64,000 bases of DNA from Taenia hydatigena (GCA_036345935.2 JADWOT020000008.1:5373114-5437113); one strand, 5' to 3'. Shown: positions 10,944-25,407, counted from the first letter of the stretch. The notes: generated from the sequence alone by a model not told the origin. A program made the numbers and translations.

Positions 10944-13900
10944 ATGAACGCCGACGTGATGGAAAGGCGACGGAAGGTTACAGAGGAGTTGATTAGTCAG
11001 ATAGAGGGATGTCTAACGGAGCGACTCTTGAGGGAACAACTCTCCGACCTCTATCACCCCATTCCTGCCCTCGTGCCGCAAATCTCTGGACCCTCCTCCG
11101 GTCGTACAGCCTGTTCATCGACAAGTGAATGTCAGTGTCCTTTTGCAATCATTTATTTATCAGCCAATTTCTTTTCAAGCTCTGAAACACCCTAAGTCAA
11201 TGTTATGGTCATCTATAGACGGCTCTAGAGACTTCAAGGTGGAACAGCTGGATAGAGCAGCTTTTAGTACGATGACGACACTTTATGTGTGGAGGTGGGG
11301 AGTTTTCCGGACCATTTGAGTGGTCATGCTTCCCAAAGTAGTACCTGAACCTCCTCTGACGCCATAGCATAACATCAACAGTTACTTGTTTACTTTAATT
11401 GACAATGAAAGTCTAGACAGCCGGTAAGAGGATGGTAGAAATGAAATATAGAAGGCGTGCCTCCTGTCGCACTGAGTGAGTGGTGCGCCGCTCACGTTGT
11501 GTTGTGCATGGCAGATCTACAGGCCGTTCACGAACCGTATCTACCATCACGGCTAGTTAGGTAACACTGCACCAGAATTAGCTTGCTCATCACCCTGAAT
11601 TGCATAAAACCGCCAACTACCTCTGATCGGCTTCGCAAAAAAACCGAAATCATTTGGAGTTTATGTAAATCTCTCATTTATTTGACCAACCGATCGACGC
11701 CATCGCGCGTCCGTAATGTTGGACACGTGGTAGCCTTTGTGCCAGCGTGACCATTATCGCTCTGTCTGTGTGCAGTGACCGTGCAAGTTCAGATACACAC
11801 ACGTACACACACAGTTTCGCAGGTAGTCGAGATACGTAGTATTTGTCGGCATAAAAATTTGAATAAATCGTCAAACACAGCGATTAATTTCGGTGATCGA
11901 TGGCTTTTGGAGGCAGTACCAGATGCACGGATGTAAAATCAGTTTGGCGTGCCTGCATGTCGCTGAGGTCATTTGCAGCCTCTGGAGCTCCGTGTGTGCG
12001 TGTGGGTGCATGTGTCTGTGCGTGTGTGTCTCGCCTGGACGAATGAGCGAGTGAGCGGTGTTAGTCGCGTCGTACAAACGCAGGCGCGTGCTCACGCCGC
12101 GACCTTGTGAGAGGTGATCGTCGTGCCAACTAAGTCGGCACACTGAAGCCGAACTACGAACACCATTTTCAACTGCTCAATCGGTACTATTAGCATGTCC
12201 TTTATTCTATCTTTTACAAAGTAAAGCATTGCTTGCCTCTCGTCGCTATTGTTTGTAATGGCAATGCTGTCTCGTGTTTTCAAGAGCTGGCGTCAGTTGA
12301 ACTTGTACTATTGAAAGCCTTTTAAAATGTACTATTAGGTAATTTTGAGCATTAAAATTAGCGACTCGTGATAAGTTTGTTGCCTACGGTCTATTTTTAA
12401 TAAAAATCTCTTTTTGCTCTAATTTAGCTCTTAAAAAGGCACCATCTGATTCACCCAACTCTGCAATGGAAAATATTCCACCTGTGAATAAAAATTCACC
12501 CCAAACTTTGTTCAAGGGTGCAAAAACGAACCTCTTAAGTGAGGTAAGTGGGCTTTTAAGGTTACTTTTTCGCAGATTGTGTCGATAATTCAGGTTATCT
12601 CATTAGTGCAGACTTTTTTTTACCAATGCCTTGCCTCCACTACCAAAAAATCATTAATGCATAAGTAGATAGACATATTTTTATTTGAATGTGAATGTCC
12701 AAACAGCATACTACGATCGTTTCACCCATTTAATTGCTGATTATAGCAAAGTGCGATAGTCCATACAATGGAAAAGAACACACTGTTAGCCTTAAGATTC
12801 GATTTCTCTTTTTAGTTATGAAAACAAACTGTAAACTAAAAGTGCGTTGTTGAGCTGCTACCATGGCGTTCAAAGGTCACAGAGTTAACAAAAACTAATT
12901 TCGTGGTAATAGTGACAGCATGACTAACTTCATAAAGTGTTTTCTTACAACGTAGAAATTTTGCAGATGTTTTGCTTCTATTTTTGACCTTATTTGGTAC
13001 TCACCATTGTGTGGGTGTATGAATACGCTCCGAAGAAATTGCCAACCATTGTGATAGCACAGAGATAACGAAATAGGTAAATGTATTCACAAAATTGCCA
13101 TTTCAACTCCCAGTTCTGACTTCCATTGATCACTAATAACAAATCGCGGCTCAGTTTCCCGCCCTTGATTGAGGCAAAACTCCTGATTCGTGTGAACAAG
13201 ACGATCCTGAAAAGGACTGGTATTTTAAGCTATTTAAGCCTAAGTGGCTTGTCTCGACGACTGAACCCGAATATCCCAACGATGCGGCGGTGCAAGTTAA
13301 ACGACTCCTTACTGGAAATTTTCAATCGCAGTGTTGCCCTTGGATTCGATGGGATTAACTAAGATGTGTTCTCACACGTTTTATAGCACTCTGTCCTATT
13401 TCTCTGCTTACTTTCACAAAAGAAAATCTGTTACTTCTCCTAAATGACTCTCTAAACACTACCTTGGGGCCGACTGAAAAGAGTTAAAACAGAGTAGTAA
13501 AAAGGTCACTTTAATTAATGCTAATTGTGCTAAATGACTAAAAATCAAATGGACCTTTTAAGTAAGCTAGCAGGTAGCTTACTGTTATCTTTGGCGTCGA
13601 CTATTTGAAAGACCGTTTGTCCTATCCATGTTCTTCAACCACCAGGCTTCTGGTCCATCTGTGATACCCTCAAATTTGTTTGTTCTAACGTCCTCAGGCC
13701 CTGTATTTGGATAACACTTCATGAATCGGGTCCTTCATTGAACTCATCAGGTAAACGCTTGACCACGTCGTCACTGACTGACTAGATTCATAAATGCATC
13801 ACCACAGCAAAAAGCACATTTCCTTGCTCACTTTGTCCTTACTAACGACTTCTCACTGTTCCGTGAGTCTGTGATAAAATAAATTGGGACCGTATCCCCC

Positions 13901-16900
13901 TTACTGCCTTCAGAGGTGACTGGAGTGCGACACCGAGATCCCGAAAATACTCGATCCCAGTAGCATTGACATCCCAGACGTGGAAATAAGTTTGATTCGA
14001 CTTTGCTAAAGCACGAGACAACTTACCACTAATTTCAGGGCAGCGGTCACGGCGAAGTGGACCATTCAAACAAAGGAGAATTGCCCTCTTACGCTTCCAA
14101 GGCCATCAACATGGAGCCGAATGTGAATTGGCGGCTGTTACAGCAGATACGCTCCCGGAATACCTCGAAATTCACTCAGGCAGTTGGGAGGAAAGGTCTG
14201 CCTTCCGACAGTCATACCTCACCTGTCAATGAGGCGCAGTATTGGGACAAATCCTCTCCACTGGCCTCCTCCTCTGCCACCGCGAAGTCTCCTCTTATTA
14301 GGCCAAGTATGGGCGAAAACAGAGGTCTGCTGGCTGATGACTCCAGGTCACGAACACGGTGGGTCAAGAGTCCGGACAAAGCGATTTCCGAGTGAGTGAA
14401 TTTTTTGCTGAAGTAAGATGACGAAGCTTTTAAAGTCGCCCGAATGAACATTAGAACACCACAAATCTCATTATTTGTTTAGATCCTTGGGTAATAAGAA
14501 GGAGGTCACTGAAAGGGGAGAAAGACGACCTTCTCAGCCGGGGCGAAACCTCCACGATAGTCAAGTGATGACTAAAAGTCGCACACAAAAACCCTCGGAG
14601 TGCTTTTCAGAGCGGCAATTGAATGGCTACAGGTCCCTTCAACGCCGTCTGGAGTACGATCCCCGAGCTTCCGTTGCAAAAGAACGCCTCAAGTCCAAAA
14701 TATGGGAAAATCGTAAGTGAAGGCACCCTAAAACTAAGCTGACTGTAGATAGTTGGGCAAATAAATGACTCAAATTTGATGTGTAAACTGTGTTTAAAGG
14801 CAAAAATGATGCTGATGGAAGCTATGCAACATCCACAATAAATAGAGATGGTGAAGTTGGAGGGTCAGCAAAAGTGAAGGCGACGTGGAAACAATCTCCC
14901 ATCGATTCCAAAGTGCAATCCTTACCGGAACAAAAGGAATTTAGAGGTCTGTCGCGGGGAAGCAAATCTCCTGCACCTCGAAGTCAGGTGAGCTAATTTA
15001 TGCCACCTTTGGTCACTAGGGGATTCTCTACAAATGCTCTCAAATGTCCATCGTACAGTTGAGCTGCGATGAAGGTCCAAATCTACTTCTCTCAGCTACC
15101 TCGAAGACAATCGGTAAATGTTTCTGGAACTTAGGCAAGATAGTGCTTGGAAGTTTGGAGTTTCAAAATTGTGAAGCCCTGAAATGTGCTGACAGCTCGG
15201 GTGACAACAGATATCCGAGCTGCTAGGTGCTGTTTCCTATTCCATGCTAGGCCAGACCGGTTGCCAGCGTACGGAGTTAAGGCCGCCGATGTTGAAGCTA
15301 TAGGGTGAAGCGCATTCAGCACAAACGTGCGGGAGGCACCCTCAAGATTGGTGGATTTCGAAGTTAATCCTAATTGAGTTTTTATTATCCAACCCATTCT
15401 TATTTTGACTTTTCCTCTTAAAGCGTGATATTTTTCGGTTCAATTTAACGCATAAATGGATAGAGATGGGCTACACTTTGACATTGCATGAACAGATATC
15501 CTAATCACTGCAATTTTAATGAGAAAATGAACCTTATTGAAGCACAAATCGACGGACACCTCTATACTACTTATTACTTAGTTAGTAAAATGAACAAAGT
15601 TGACCAAGTTAGCTGTTCCGTTTGATTGATCAGCTGTAAATCTGTGTCTCTTCATACAGAATGACAGTTCAGTGTAGTTTACAAGAGCATAAATTATTGT
15701 GGAAATGCTCCAAGTAAAATGTTTAAATGCGGAAATGTGAAATTTTTCCTTCACCTACCCCCCATATCCGATCACACGAAACAAATTACACCCCAGTCTG
15801 ATATCACATTTCTATCTGTTCTTTAGCTTTTGCGTGGTAAATGAATGTGCAGGAGGTCGGGTAGAAGTCGGTCGCCCAATTCATTGAGGTGTTTTTTTCT
15901 TTGGTTTCAAGCTGGTGTTACCGTGTTCCTGCTCGATCTAGCTTAGAACCAAAGTATGCTGAGAACGATTTTATCGCCACTTGTGCACTACTCTATGCAC
16001 ACATCCTCTAGACTACATAGAAGTAATTGAAAAACGCGCTCCCAACTCCTGAACTAGGCTTCAGAAATGACGAGTATTGCTTCTGTTAGACGGGTAAGCG
16101 AAACAACCAGAGCATATGACATTTTGATCGACCTTTCAAGCGAGTTCACTTTACTGAACCTCACCAGTAACACTTGTTGAGGTTAGTTGAACGAACACAC
16201 TCTTGAAATAATCTTTTTTACTTCCCGCAACATCGCATTGTTATGCAGCCTCATAGGGCTACACCAAGAGACCTTCCGATTCCAAAGCTCCACGATTCGC
16301 GAGACGTGGAAGAAACATCGAAGGTTTATGCAAAGTGGGAATTGACTGTTCGCCATTGAAGTCTGTAATTTCATCCACCCATTTCCAGTGGTCAAGCCAT
16401 TGGATGGGGAATACTCTGTTTTAGAGCGGTTCGGCGCTCAAATATGTCGAACGGATGTCGAAAGGAATTTGTCACTACTCACAACCCAAGTCAATGTTCG
16501 TTTCCTCCCTCAGACGTTCGGAATCCTGTTGTCATTTTACCTTCCTCCTTTATTGTACGAGGAAATGTATTGTTATTAGGGTGCCAATCTTGGGAAGTCT
16601 TGATATCGCTCTCGCCTCAGCCTTGCCAAACTTTCCCACGTGGTTCATTTTCATGGTTAGCATCGCCACAAACGAGCCCAAAGTTGCCATTAAACGCACT
16701 CTATGCTTTTCCTAGTCGTAGTGCTCGAAAAGCTGTATATCCGTCATAACTCGAAACGCGCCAACGAAGCAGTCATGGCCGAACTCAACTATGAACAGTC
16801 CAAGAGAGGCTCCAGAAAATGCTTGACTTCACGACGCGGTAGGCACAGGGATGCACCGCAAAGGGACCTTCTATCATACCACGTTTCTGTAGCATTCTTA

Positions 16901-19900
16901 CCTCCTCTATTCCTTCTCCCAGGGCTTTTTATACCTCAATAGAGTTCCATTTGGCGTGTCTTGCAGTCATGGGGTGCTTTGACTCCTCCAGAGTCACGTG
17001 TTTCTAACTTATTTGTGGGATACCAGACAACTTACAGGGTTATTCAGAGTCTTTTTTTAGTATTCTTGTGTCAATTTTTATTTGAAGACCTCTTTGAAAG
17101 GTGTTGAAAACCATCTCAATGCACAAGGTTGCCCTCACTTTTTTGTAACGCGAAATTGAAGGGAGTTATTTGAGAAGCATTCTTAAGTAATCCCTAACTG
17201 AATGCTTCATTTCACTCTCAAATGGGTTGTGTTTCACGCATGATTCTCCTGCGTTTCACACACACAAACATACACCGTATGCAAATAGAGTAGACCTTCC
17301 TTCCTTCCTTCCTCCCTCCCTACCTCCAGATCACAAATGGAGCGTAAAAGTGCGGCGAGGATTGTTTAACCTTTGGAATTGTTTATTTTGTGATGTGCCT
17401 TTGTAGAATCCTCGGATCGTGGGAACCAGTGGAGATGCCTCCAATCGTAGTGCCACCAACTCGCCCTTCCACCAGACTCGATCCGATCGACGGAGGCGGA
17501 AGCCCAAAGAGGCGTCAGCAGATTTCCAAACTTCAAGTGTAAATACGCATTACTTAGTGTGAATGAAATACCTCCGAATGGTAAACTGGAAGTAGTGTAA
17601 TATGGACTCAGCATTTGCTTGGCGGTCATGCTCATGCTGTACTTGTAAAAGTTTTTGCTGAAAGTAATATGCTACTGAATACAATCTTAAGCCATATTGT
17701 TTACCGCTCCTGAAGATTAAAGGAGCCATACCAACTTGGCGAAATACACATTGTTTAGCTAAAGAAGGGCTTGCGGGACTACTACTGGTATGATCCAAAA
17801 ACTAATGGCAAGTGCGTACACTTGTGGCCTTGGTTGAATTAACTCTTTTCTTAGCACCAACCGGATGCAGCAGTGGAAGCCATAAGTCAGAAGTTGGATC
17901 GACTGGTCAAACACGTGGTCCATCTTCGAAGACTCGTCGAGTACGTGTTCTCCTCGCCTTACCTATTGCCACAATCATGCCTTTAGCTTAGCCTATTATG
18001 AATGCATTTATGATTTGCATACATAACAAATCAGTAGAGCTTCCCTGTGCTTTGTTACCGTCTTTGTTGCACTGCTGGATGCCTTGGGAATCAATCTCAT
18101 CTGGCTTCCAGTTGCTTGTACAGAGTTCTCTCTCATCATTGGTTTGCTTAGGCCTTGTCTATTGTCTTTTTCGATAATTAAACCCATAGTTTGAAAGAAA
18201 AAGACGAGCGAAGGTTTCGGCTGCACAAACTTTCAGCCTGTGACTTAACCAGACGTGGAAAAGGGCCAGCAGGCTCAGCGAAAGAATACACTACTGAAAG
18301 GAGTTCATTTCTCCCATGATAAAAGTTAAAGGGCTCCAAAACTTCCCTGAAGTCGAAAGAAGGCCCAATACTCGGGCAGAATCTATAGTCTCGATCTGCA
18401 AAAGGCCATGAGGCCTGCTGATTGGCTGACTGCCTGGCGGAGGTACAAAGGTCGGAGCTCCTAATTGTGCCTCGTTGTCGAATAGCCATGAAAATATCTC
18501 TGGGTCGGGTTATTTACTAAGCAAAAAATAAGTAAGTTTCATATTCAACAGGAACAATGTTAGACAACTTACTTCTAACATGATTATATCCATGGGTCGT
18601 CATCGTGTGGATAGTGTCAAGAAGGCGGTTCAAAAGTCCTTTGAATCTGCCACCCCACTGGAAACGGCGAAAAGGAGAAGCATTATGACCAGCCATTTGA
18701 TATTTCTTGCTCCATCCCAATGAGATATCCATGAGATAACCCTTAGCATTGTTTGATGGATATCATCTGAAGCCATTGCAAAAAAGCCAAGGCTGAGTGT
18801 TGAATCAGTCGTCGATCCGATTTGTGGCAGCCTCAAAGTCACCACAAGGTGTTAAGTGTGTGTCTAGCAAAGGACCATAAGCGTGGCAAGGGATTGACGA
18901 TACCAAAAAATGTGGTTTAATTCGTTTGCAGTGAAATAGGGGTTCCATAAACTTCCTTTTCGGTACCAATGTTTTCACTTATGATGTGAACTGTCTCTAT
19001 TGAAGCGTCCTTCACCATCCATCGACGTCAACTGAATGTATCTAGTTGTGTTTTGGCAATCATCCAAGTCCAACTGTTCTTCCATCCTTTTCAATGCGAG
19101 AATGCAGAACAACAAGTTTACAGCGAGACACCTTACGGTGTGGTATGAGCTTTGGCAGGAATTCCCTCATCGAAAGGGTGGAAAAGCTTAATCCTTTTAA
19201 TGCAGAAGATGTGCATAAATTTGGGTAGTCATCTCAATGTCTACCGACGATATACCCAGATCCTACTCACCTTCTTAAGTAGTAAGTACCCCACCAAACA
19301 TTTTTGCTTATTTGAACTTTCAATCACTTGTATTATTCAAACAATGAAGCATGAGGTATAGTTCTTGAATAAAAGCTCGAGAGGTCTCCCAGTGGGCGTT
19401 AATACTGAAACAGAGCAGATCCTCGTGGTCAGGCAATGGTGTCGCTCTGGGCGTCCAAACACCCACACGCATACAACGTGCGACAAACTGATACTGACGT
19501 CTTTTGTTCTCTTTTTTTTTTAATCTTAACTGGAAAGACGAGACTACTCGGAGGTGGGCTATTGTTCTCCCGGCGATGACATTTACGCGGACGAGGAGGT
19601 GGGCGCTGTGAGCAAAGGCAAGCCCACTGGCATGCATCCCTCCATTGCCGACTCCCTGCGTAGCATCCGTCTTCTCGAGGCCAATGTTCAGGGTGAGTTC
19701 CTCTGATTCATGGGAGACTTATGAGGCCGTATATTTAAATATGCGGCTAGATTGCATATCGTTCTGTCCTTGAGTCGTTTTTCAGAACATCCAGGAGGGA
19801 GGACCACTATCCATAGCAAAATCGTATGGCATAACGTAACTAGTTTAAATAACCATCAGCTCACTAGATTTTTTTCATCTCGAACAACTGGAAGGCCAGT

Positions 19901-21057
19901 TGTTCAGAAGATCCAGTTAATGAATGACCGATGAGCGAGCCACTATACTGTGGATCCTCGCTCTCCTAGCAGTACCGTGCACAGTTTGAAATAATGATGG
20001 AGCGATGACAGCCACTCCCTGGGCCACGAAAAGGCACACCGGTGCTAAGCACAGTAGCGTGGTTCTGTCGTGAAGTGTAATGGGTTCTACCTACTGGATA
20101 CTACCTGATAGGCTTCAAAGGTGTGCAAGGAGTGCTTCTTACTCCAATAACCCAGCACTAGACCTCATGCTGTATGTCGCCTACTTAGGATTGGAGGATG
20201 GAGAGAGGCAAAGGGATACTGCTCCACCCTTCCTCTTCCACTGACAATGGTGGTGCTTCTCCGAGCTCCGAGTGATGGTGGAAGAATCCTGCTGTTTAGA
20301 ATTTCGCATAACCTTGGGAAACGTAGGCGTGGAAGTGAATCCCCGCTACAGCTACTCTGTTCCCTACCAAAGGGTTGAACATCAACTTGCCCCGAAAGCT
20401 CCGCCTCACAACCAGATTCATTCGTTTCGTAATTGATCAAAGCCTGTGTGCTTTAGTTCTCGACTATTCCACCTTCAGAGGAAGTAAATGGAAATTGAGT
20501 CGTGCGCATTGTATGGGAAACGGGACGGACGACCCAGGAAGCAACCTTCTGTTTCTGGTTCAAGTATCCTATGTCTCGTCGCCCTGGCGATGTGACAAGG
20601 GATGTAAAGTTGACTCCCCACCGACATCCCACTGGAGGAGTGTTGCGATCGTAAGCCACGAATTGGTTGAATTTGTCCAGAACTGGGTGAAAGGACCTGG
20701 AGGGTCAGACAGGTCTTTGACGCCTATTGAAATGGCCTACAAATCTGTTTAAATGAGATAATTGCTTAAATGAATGTTGAGTGGTCCACATAGTGTTGCA
20801 TTCATGAATACTTTCTTTCGAAGGTTATGCAATCACCCACTTTGTAATCTAAAATGGCAACGGCTCCACTTCAGAAGGACGGTCTACCGTCCATTGACTC
20901 GATACGACAACTTCTTCAAAGCTATTGAGTTTGAAGCCATGCTAACACATTTTCTAGTGCTTAAGGAGTTTATCTTTTCTGCAATTTAGAAATCTTTGAC
21001 TTGCTCTACCTCAACGAGGCTCAGGTCTGGTCGCCTGCTGGCTCGGGGAATGAGTGA
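10944..21057 (+). CDS. Uncharacterised 502-residue protein, nine exons
   Basis: I do not recognise this protein. Nine exons share consistent phase and GT-AG sites: 10944-11124, 12428-12543, 14039-14391, 14483-14712, 14800-14987, 17407-17538, 17855-17940, 19538-19692, 20990-21057, with TGA as stop. The N-terminus (MERRRKVTEELISQIEGCL, ending in LLREQLSDLY) is helical. Residues 60-400 are rich in Ser, Pro, Lys and Arg and likely disordered, including a basic cluster SDRRRRKPKE. The C-terminal 100 residues are helical again (AVEAISQKLDRLVKHVVHLR, and IADSLRSIRLLEANVQEIFD), suggesting a coiled coil or docking helix. Helical ends around a disordered middle suit a cytoskeletal or centrosomal adaptor, but that is speculation. 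An AATAAA at 21222-21227 lies 165 bp after the stop. A pyrimidine-rich AG at 10909-10910, 33 bp before the ATG, could be a 5' splice or spliced-leader acceptor. Confidence 0.75.
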
Positions 21058-21221
21058 GGAGAAGACACCAGCGAAGCATAGAAAGTCTTCATGATCTCAG
21101 AAGCTCATTCTGTTCTCTTGATTTTCGGAGATTTTGTATATTTTATACTTGGAAACAAAATTTTGTAACATAGTCACAAAAGAATTGTTTTTTTTTGCCT
21201 GAGAGACCGTGGGTGTGGCTA

Positions 21222-21227
21222 AATAAA
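21222..21227 (+). terminator. AATAAA polyadenylation signal of the nine-exon gene
   Basis: A canonical hexamer 165 bp downstream of the TGA at 21055-21057 on the same strand. It independently supports the end of the gene model. Confidence 0.65.
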
Positions 21228-21518
21228 AAGTACAGCTGCAAAAATAGGCACAGAGCATTGTAAACTCCTAAAAAATTATCGTGTAGTAAGTCAATTCCAA
21301 GTGACTGTTTTGAGGTTATATGCACTTAATTAACTTTCACCTTTTTCTTCCAAAAATACCAGAAGTAGTTCTTTTAGCGCTACAATAAATTTATTTTCAT
21401 CCCAGTGCAACCTTCAACGACACATTGAATTTATCCATTTCCACTCAACACTCTCAGCAAACAAAAGCGCATTTTGAGTGGGGAGAGTTGTGGATCTGAT
21501 GCAATGGTGATCGTTTTT

Positions 21519-21693
21519 TTAGCGTCCCGAGGCTCCCTTGAAGGCAAAAGAAGGCAGAATGCTAGGGTAGAACACATATATTCACCGGACAGAGGGAAAT
21601 GGGCTGCTGGCATGGCCCGGAGGCCAGCCCACGCAGCTAGGGCAGTACGGCCACCACTGTGACCTTGACCTAACCCGATAGTTCCAACAAACA
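21519..21693 (+). repeat. Dispersed TG...CA repeat family, plus-strand copy
   Basis: Carries AGCGTCCCGAGGCTCCCTTG, GAAGGCAGAATGCTAGGGTA, TGGCATGGCCCGGAGGCCAG and ends near GTTCCAACAAACA. It is the best match to the inverted copy at 6767-6944. The first bases (TGT) are replaced by a T-run. A short ORF across it is spurious. Confidence 0.7.
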
Positions 21694-23007
21694 ATGTACT
21701 ACAGTTTTATTCGACTGTTAAAGCATTATTTAAGGGAACGTCAAAGATGTTACGTAAAGGCAAAGCTCGAACTGATAACGCTTCTCCCACATGCGACCAA
21801 GAGGAAACTAATTTTAAGCAGAAAATAAACAAAGTTTAGCCTTTTACTAGGAGTAATCCAGCCTGATTCTGATCAAATGTTTACCAGAATGACCGTTTTA
21901 GGCTAACCAACAGAATGTGGGCAAGTAATGTCAAATTACTACTGATAAGTAATTAGTAGGACGCAATCGCACAGTTGGAGAAACAAATATTGACGAAAAC
22001 ATCAAGAATGACATTTTTTTGCCTTTAAGCATCTTCAATTTTAAGGGTGATGACTAGAGAAGGAAAAAAATTCTCTCCCTCAAACCAAGTTCTTATTTTA
22101 GGTATTTAGGTATTTAAGTAGATTAGACCTTTTAGTGATTGGTCTATGCGGAGGTGGGACTCGAAGTACTAGTTCGACATTCTGATGTAGAAAGTAGGCA
22201 TTTCTGGTGCATGTTGGTGGAATGGCAAATCATCACGGCCTAAACATCGTAGCTGTAGGTGGCGGTACGCAAATCTCAGCGTCTTCACATCAATATGGCT
22301 TGCGTAAGCCAACACGGAACCGGGATGCAGCCTGTTTCGGTGGACAGCACAACGATGAGGTCTGATCTTGTTCATGCAGCCAACTTCAGGTCATAAGAAG
22401 GTACACAACATCCTCATAACCTCATTACTGACTAGAGGTGATTCTTATGTACTTTTGTGTGTCATTCGTTCTCCCGATGGTGGAATCCAATCAGGAACTG
22501 GTTGGTTATGCGGACACTTCTGCTGGCAGCTCCCCTTATCCTCTCAGCCATTCAGCAACATATATTCCATTCCCCTTTCGGATTAAGGGAAGACTCAGGA
22601 CTGTTGCAAGAGAACCCAATCTCGTGGAAAACCTACCCTGATTCTGAATGCAAAACCTAAACATGATGGAAGAAGAGTATGCGCCGAGGACGTCCTTCAA
22701 CAGGAGGGCTGAAAGTGACGCCTACATTCGGCACCTACTCCACGACCGTGTCGAGTAATACATACTATTGATAATTAAAGCAGCGCTAGTAGTGAACTTT
22801 TTGGAAACCTTCATTACAAAGCTGTCTATGGTACCTGCGTGGAGATGGTGATTAAGTGAACACCCGATATCTCCCAGCCAGGTAGATGGACTGGATAGAG
22901 AAAAAGAAATCGACGCAAATCCCATCCTCAAGGAACTAATTTGCGTCCCGTCCATTGCTACAAGACTCAGCTTTTGAGTCAGTGGTCGCACGAGTAGCGA
23001 TTGGCAT

Positions 23008-23158
23008 TTCCTTCCTTCCTTCCTTCCTTCCTTCCTTCCTTCCTTCCTTCCTTCCTTCCTTCCTTCCTTCCTTCCTTCCTTCCTTCCTTCCTTCCTTCCT
23101 TCCTTCCTTCCTCCCTTCCTTCCTTCCTTCCTTCCTTCCTTCCTTCCTTCCTTCCTTC
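23008..23158. repeat. (TTCC)n microsatellite, about 38 units
   Basis: About 151 bp of tetranucleotide TTCC with a single interruption (CTCCC) near 23111. It is open in several frames on both strands, giving repetitive Pro-Ser-Phe-Leu or Glu-Gly-Arg-Lys peptides that should not be annotated as genes. The purine/pyrimidine asymmetry could form triplex DNA. Useful as a polymorphic marker. Confidence 0.95.
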
Positions 23159-25401
23159 GCTACAGTTCCCAAACAGGACGCAACTCCAGATCCAGTAGAA
23201 TCGCTGAACCATTTCAACTACACGTAAATTCGGCAACTAGTGCGGTTGGTTCATGAGTGGAGGTGACGAATAAGAAAGGGTGATTAAGGAGATAGAGGCT
23301 TTGGTACATCTTGATTGCTTGTTTAGCTCTTCGTCAAGGCCATGCCAATGACCCGCCAGCCCTTCAGAACGTCAGCAATGCATCATGTCTTCTTTCAACC
23401 CAAAGGAAGACTCAAGCCTCTACAGTCAACGTTACACCTCACAATCTTTTTAATTGTCAATAAAGAATAAAATAAGTGTAAAATTGTTGCTTTGTCAGGA
23501 CCAAAGAGAACTGCTGAGCAAAACCGAACCTAACACTGCCACAACAAAAGTGGTTGCATCATCTGCAGTCTGTGAACACAATCTGTTCACTTCAATTCAA
23601 TACTAATACGGACTGAGATTTCAGACAGTGGTTTTCTACCCAACATTGGCCAAGCAGGATTCGCCTCAAATTTTGTGTCCAGTTGGCTCACAGTCAAGGC
23701 CTTTTGAATGCGTTTTCAAATGATGGCATTTCACCTGAGAAAGTACACAGAGGAGGTGGATCAGAAGGAAAACAAACGCGATATGCCTGAACTGAAGTTC
23801 ATTGACTCGTCTAAATGTCAACAAATGCGTTTGCCTGGGTCTGTACAATAACAATCAATCAGCCACAGGAAGCCTCTTGAAGCATCTCGTGTGTTGAAGC
23901 AATCCATCACGCCTTCCCTATGAGGTACGGCGTTGTACATTCTATCGTCACATCACCACCTTCCCGGCATCCGGTTCCACCTCACTTCTATGCTCACCCA
24001 TCTGCCTATTTTACGTGCGATTGTCCGATAGCAATGTCGAGAACGGGTGATAAGCATCACTTGAAGGACGAGGTTGGACAGCATAGTCCAAATAAGTCAC
24101 GAACCTTCCTAGGAGTAAGTCTTACTACATGTGATGCTCTAATAGAGCAGGAGTAGCACCACGTTTGAGTTGTTTAATCAGGCCTGGCTATTTCAGGGGA
24201 AGAAGTGTTGCTCTTACATCAAACAGTGTCTTATAGGCGTATCACAGTTGCGCAAAAAATGGAAGCACAGTCTTCTGGTTAACCAAGCACTTCCCTAGAA
24301 GTACCTCGCATCGCACCTTATCTTTCCAAGTGCCAGAGAACAACACGTTTGACGATAAGTCCACAACAAGACTAGCACCTGCCTAAGCATTGTAAAATGC
24401 TTGTTAAAACCAAGATTTCGCAAGTTTAAACAGGAAAGTGAAGAGAGTCGTGGTGAGAAACCGCCACAACTTTCGCGCTTACCCCGTGGAAAAGGGTGCG
24501 ATCTGAAGAATGAAAGAGAGCGTTTAATCAGACAGTATTATCTACTCACCATCAAATCATGGAGGAAATAAGGTGGCAGCGGTGACTGTGAAACAGATTA
24601 CAATTTGGCCACGCCAATTCCAAAGTTAGTGCGCTTTAAAGTGCCAATCACTGACTACCTCAAAATGTCCTATGTAGAGAAGAAGGATTAATACATTCGG
24701 AAACCGGGGTGCAAGACACATTCCAACAGTCTTCACGCGACTAAGGCCTTGCAAAAATGCACGAGAGAACTGGGTGTAGTAGCGTTGAAAACCTCTTGAA
24801 ATCGCCCTCGTGCCAGCACTACCCAAACAGGAGAATAAGGGAGAGCCAAAGAACGCCAAACGGTGTTCGAGCAGAGAATCAAATGTAATTTTAACAATTT
24901 TGATGGAGAGGATATCGACCCCTCGTTTTGTCGGCAATAGAATTTGTAATTCATCTTACGGTCGGAGGCTGAAGCCACTAAAAAACACCAATGCTCCTGA
25001 CCCATTCGGCCTTTTAGGAAATAATGGCCCAACGTCTCACTATCCTAATTAGCATATCTCCCAATCGGTAATATATGCAAAAAAGGAGGCAACTAGAAGA
25101 ACAGAGTGTACACAGACTTCGGGTAGAGACCCCCTTCCAGAAAAGGAAAAATTTCAAGTCATCCGACTTACCTAGCAAGTAAAAATAAGAGAAATGACCC
25201 CCACTGGGGAGCGAAGAGAAGCATTCGGGGAGGGGGGAGGGTGACGTGCTCAAAGGACTTCAAGCGACCGTTTTCAGATCGGAGAGCTATAGAACAGTAG
25301 TTGGTTGCTTGAAAAGCAACTCCATGCGAAGATACACCATTTTAAAATATGGAACAGTCTCCTCCGAACAGAGGCCTTAAAATCACAAGAAAAGGTTACT
25401 T

Positions 25402-25407
25402 TTTATT
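25402..25407 (-). terminator. AATAAA polyadenylation signal of the BTB gene
   Basis: TTTATT on the plus strand, i.e. AATAAA on the minus strand, 160 bp beyond the stop codon of the BTB-BACK gene. Supports 25568 as the coding end. Confidence 0.6.

Noticed and set aside
22936..23236. ORFs of 65-93 codons on both strands encoding Pro-Ser-Phe-Leu or Glu-Gly-Arg-Lys repeats
   Set aside because: They are translations of the TTCC microsatellite; no splice sites or start context support a gene.
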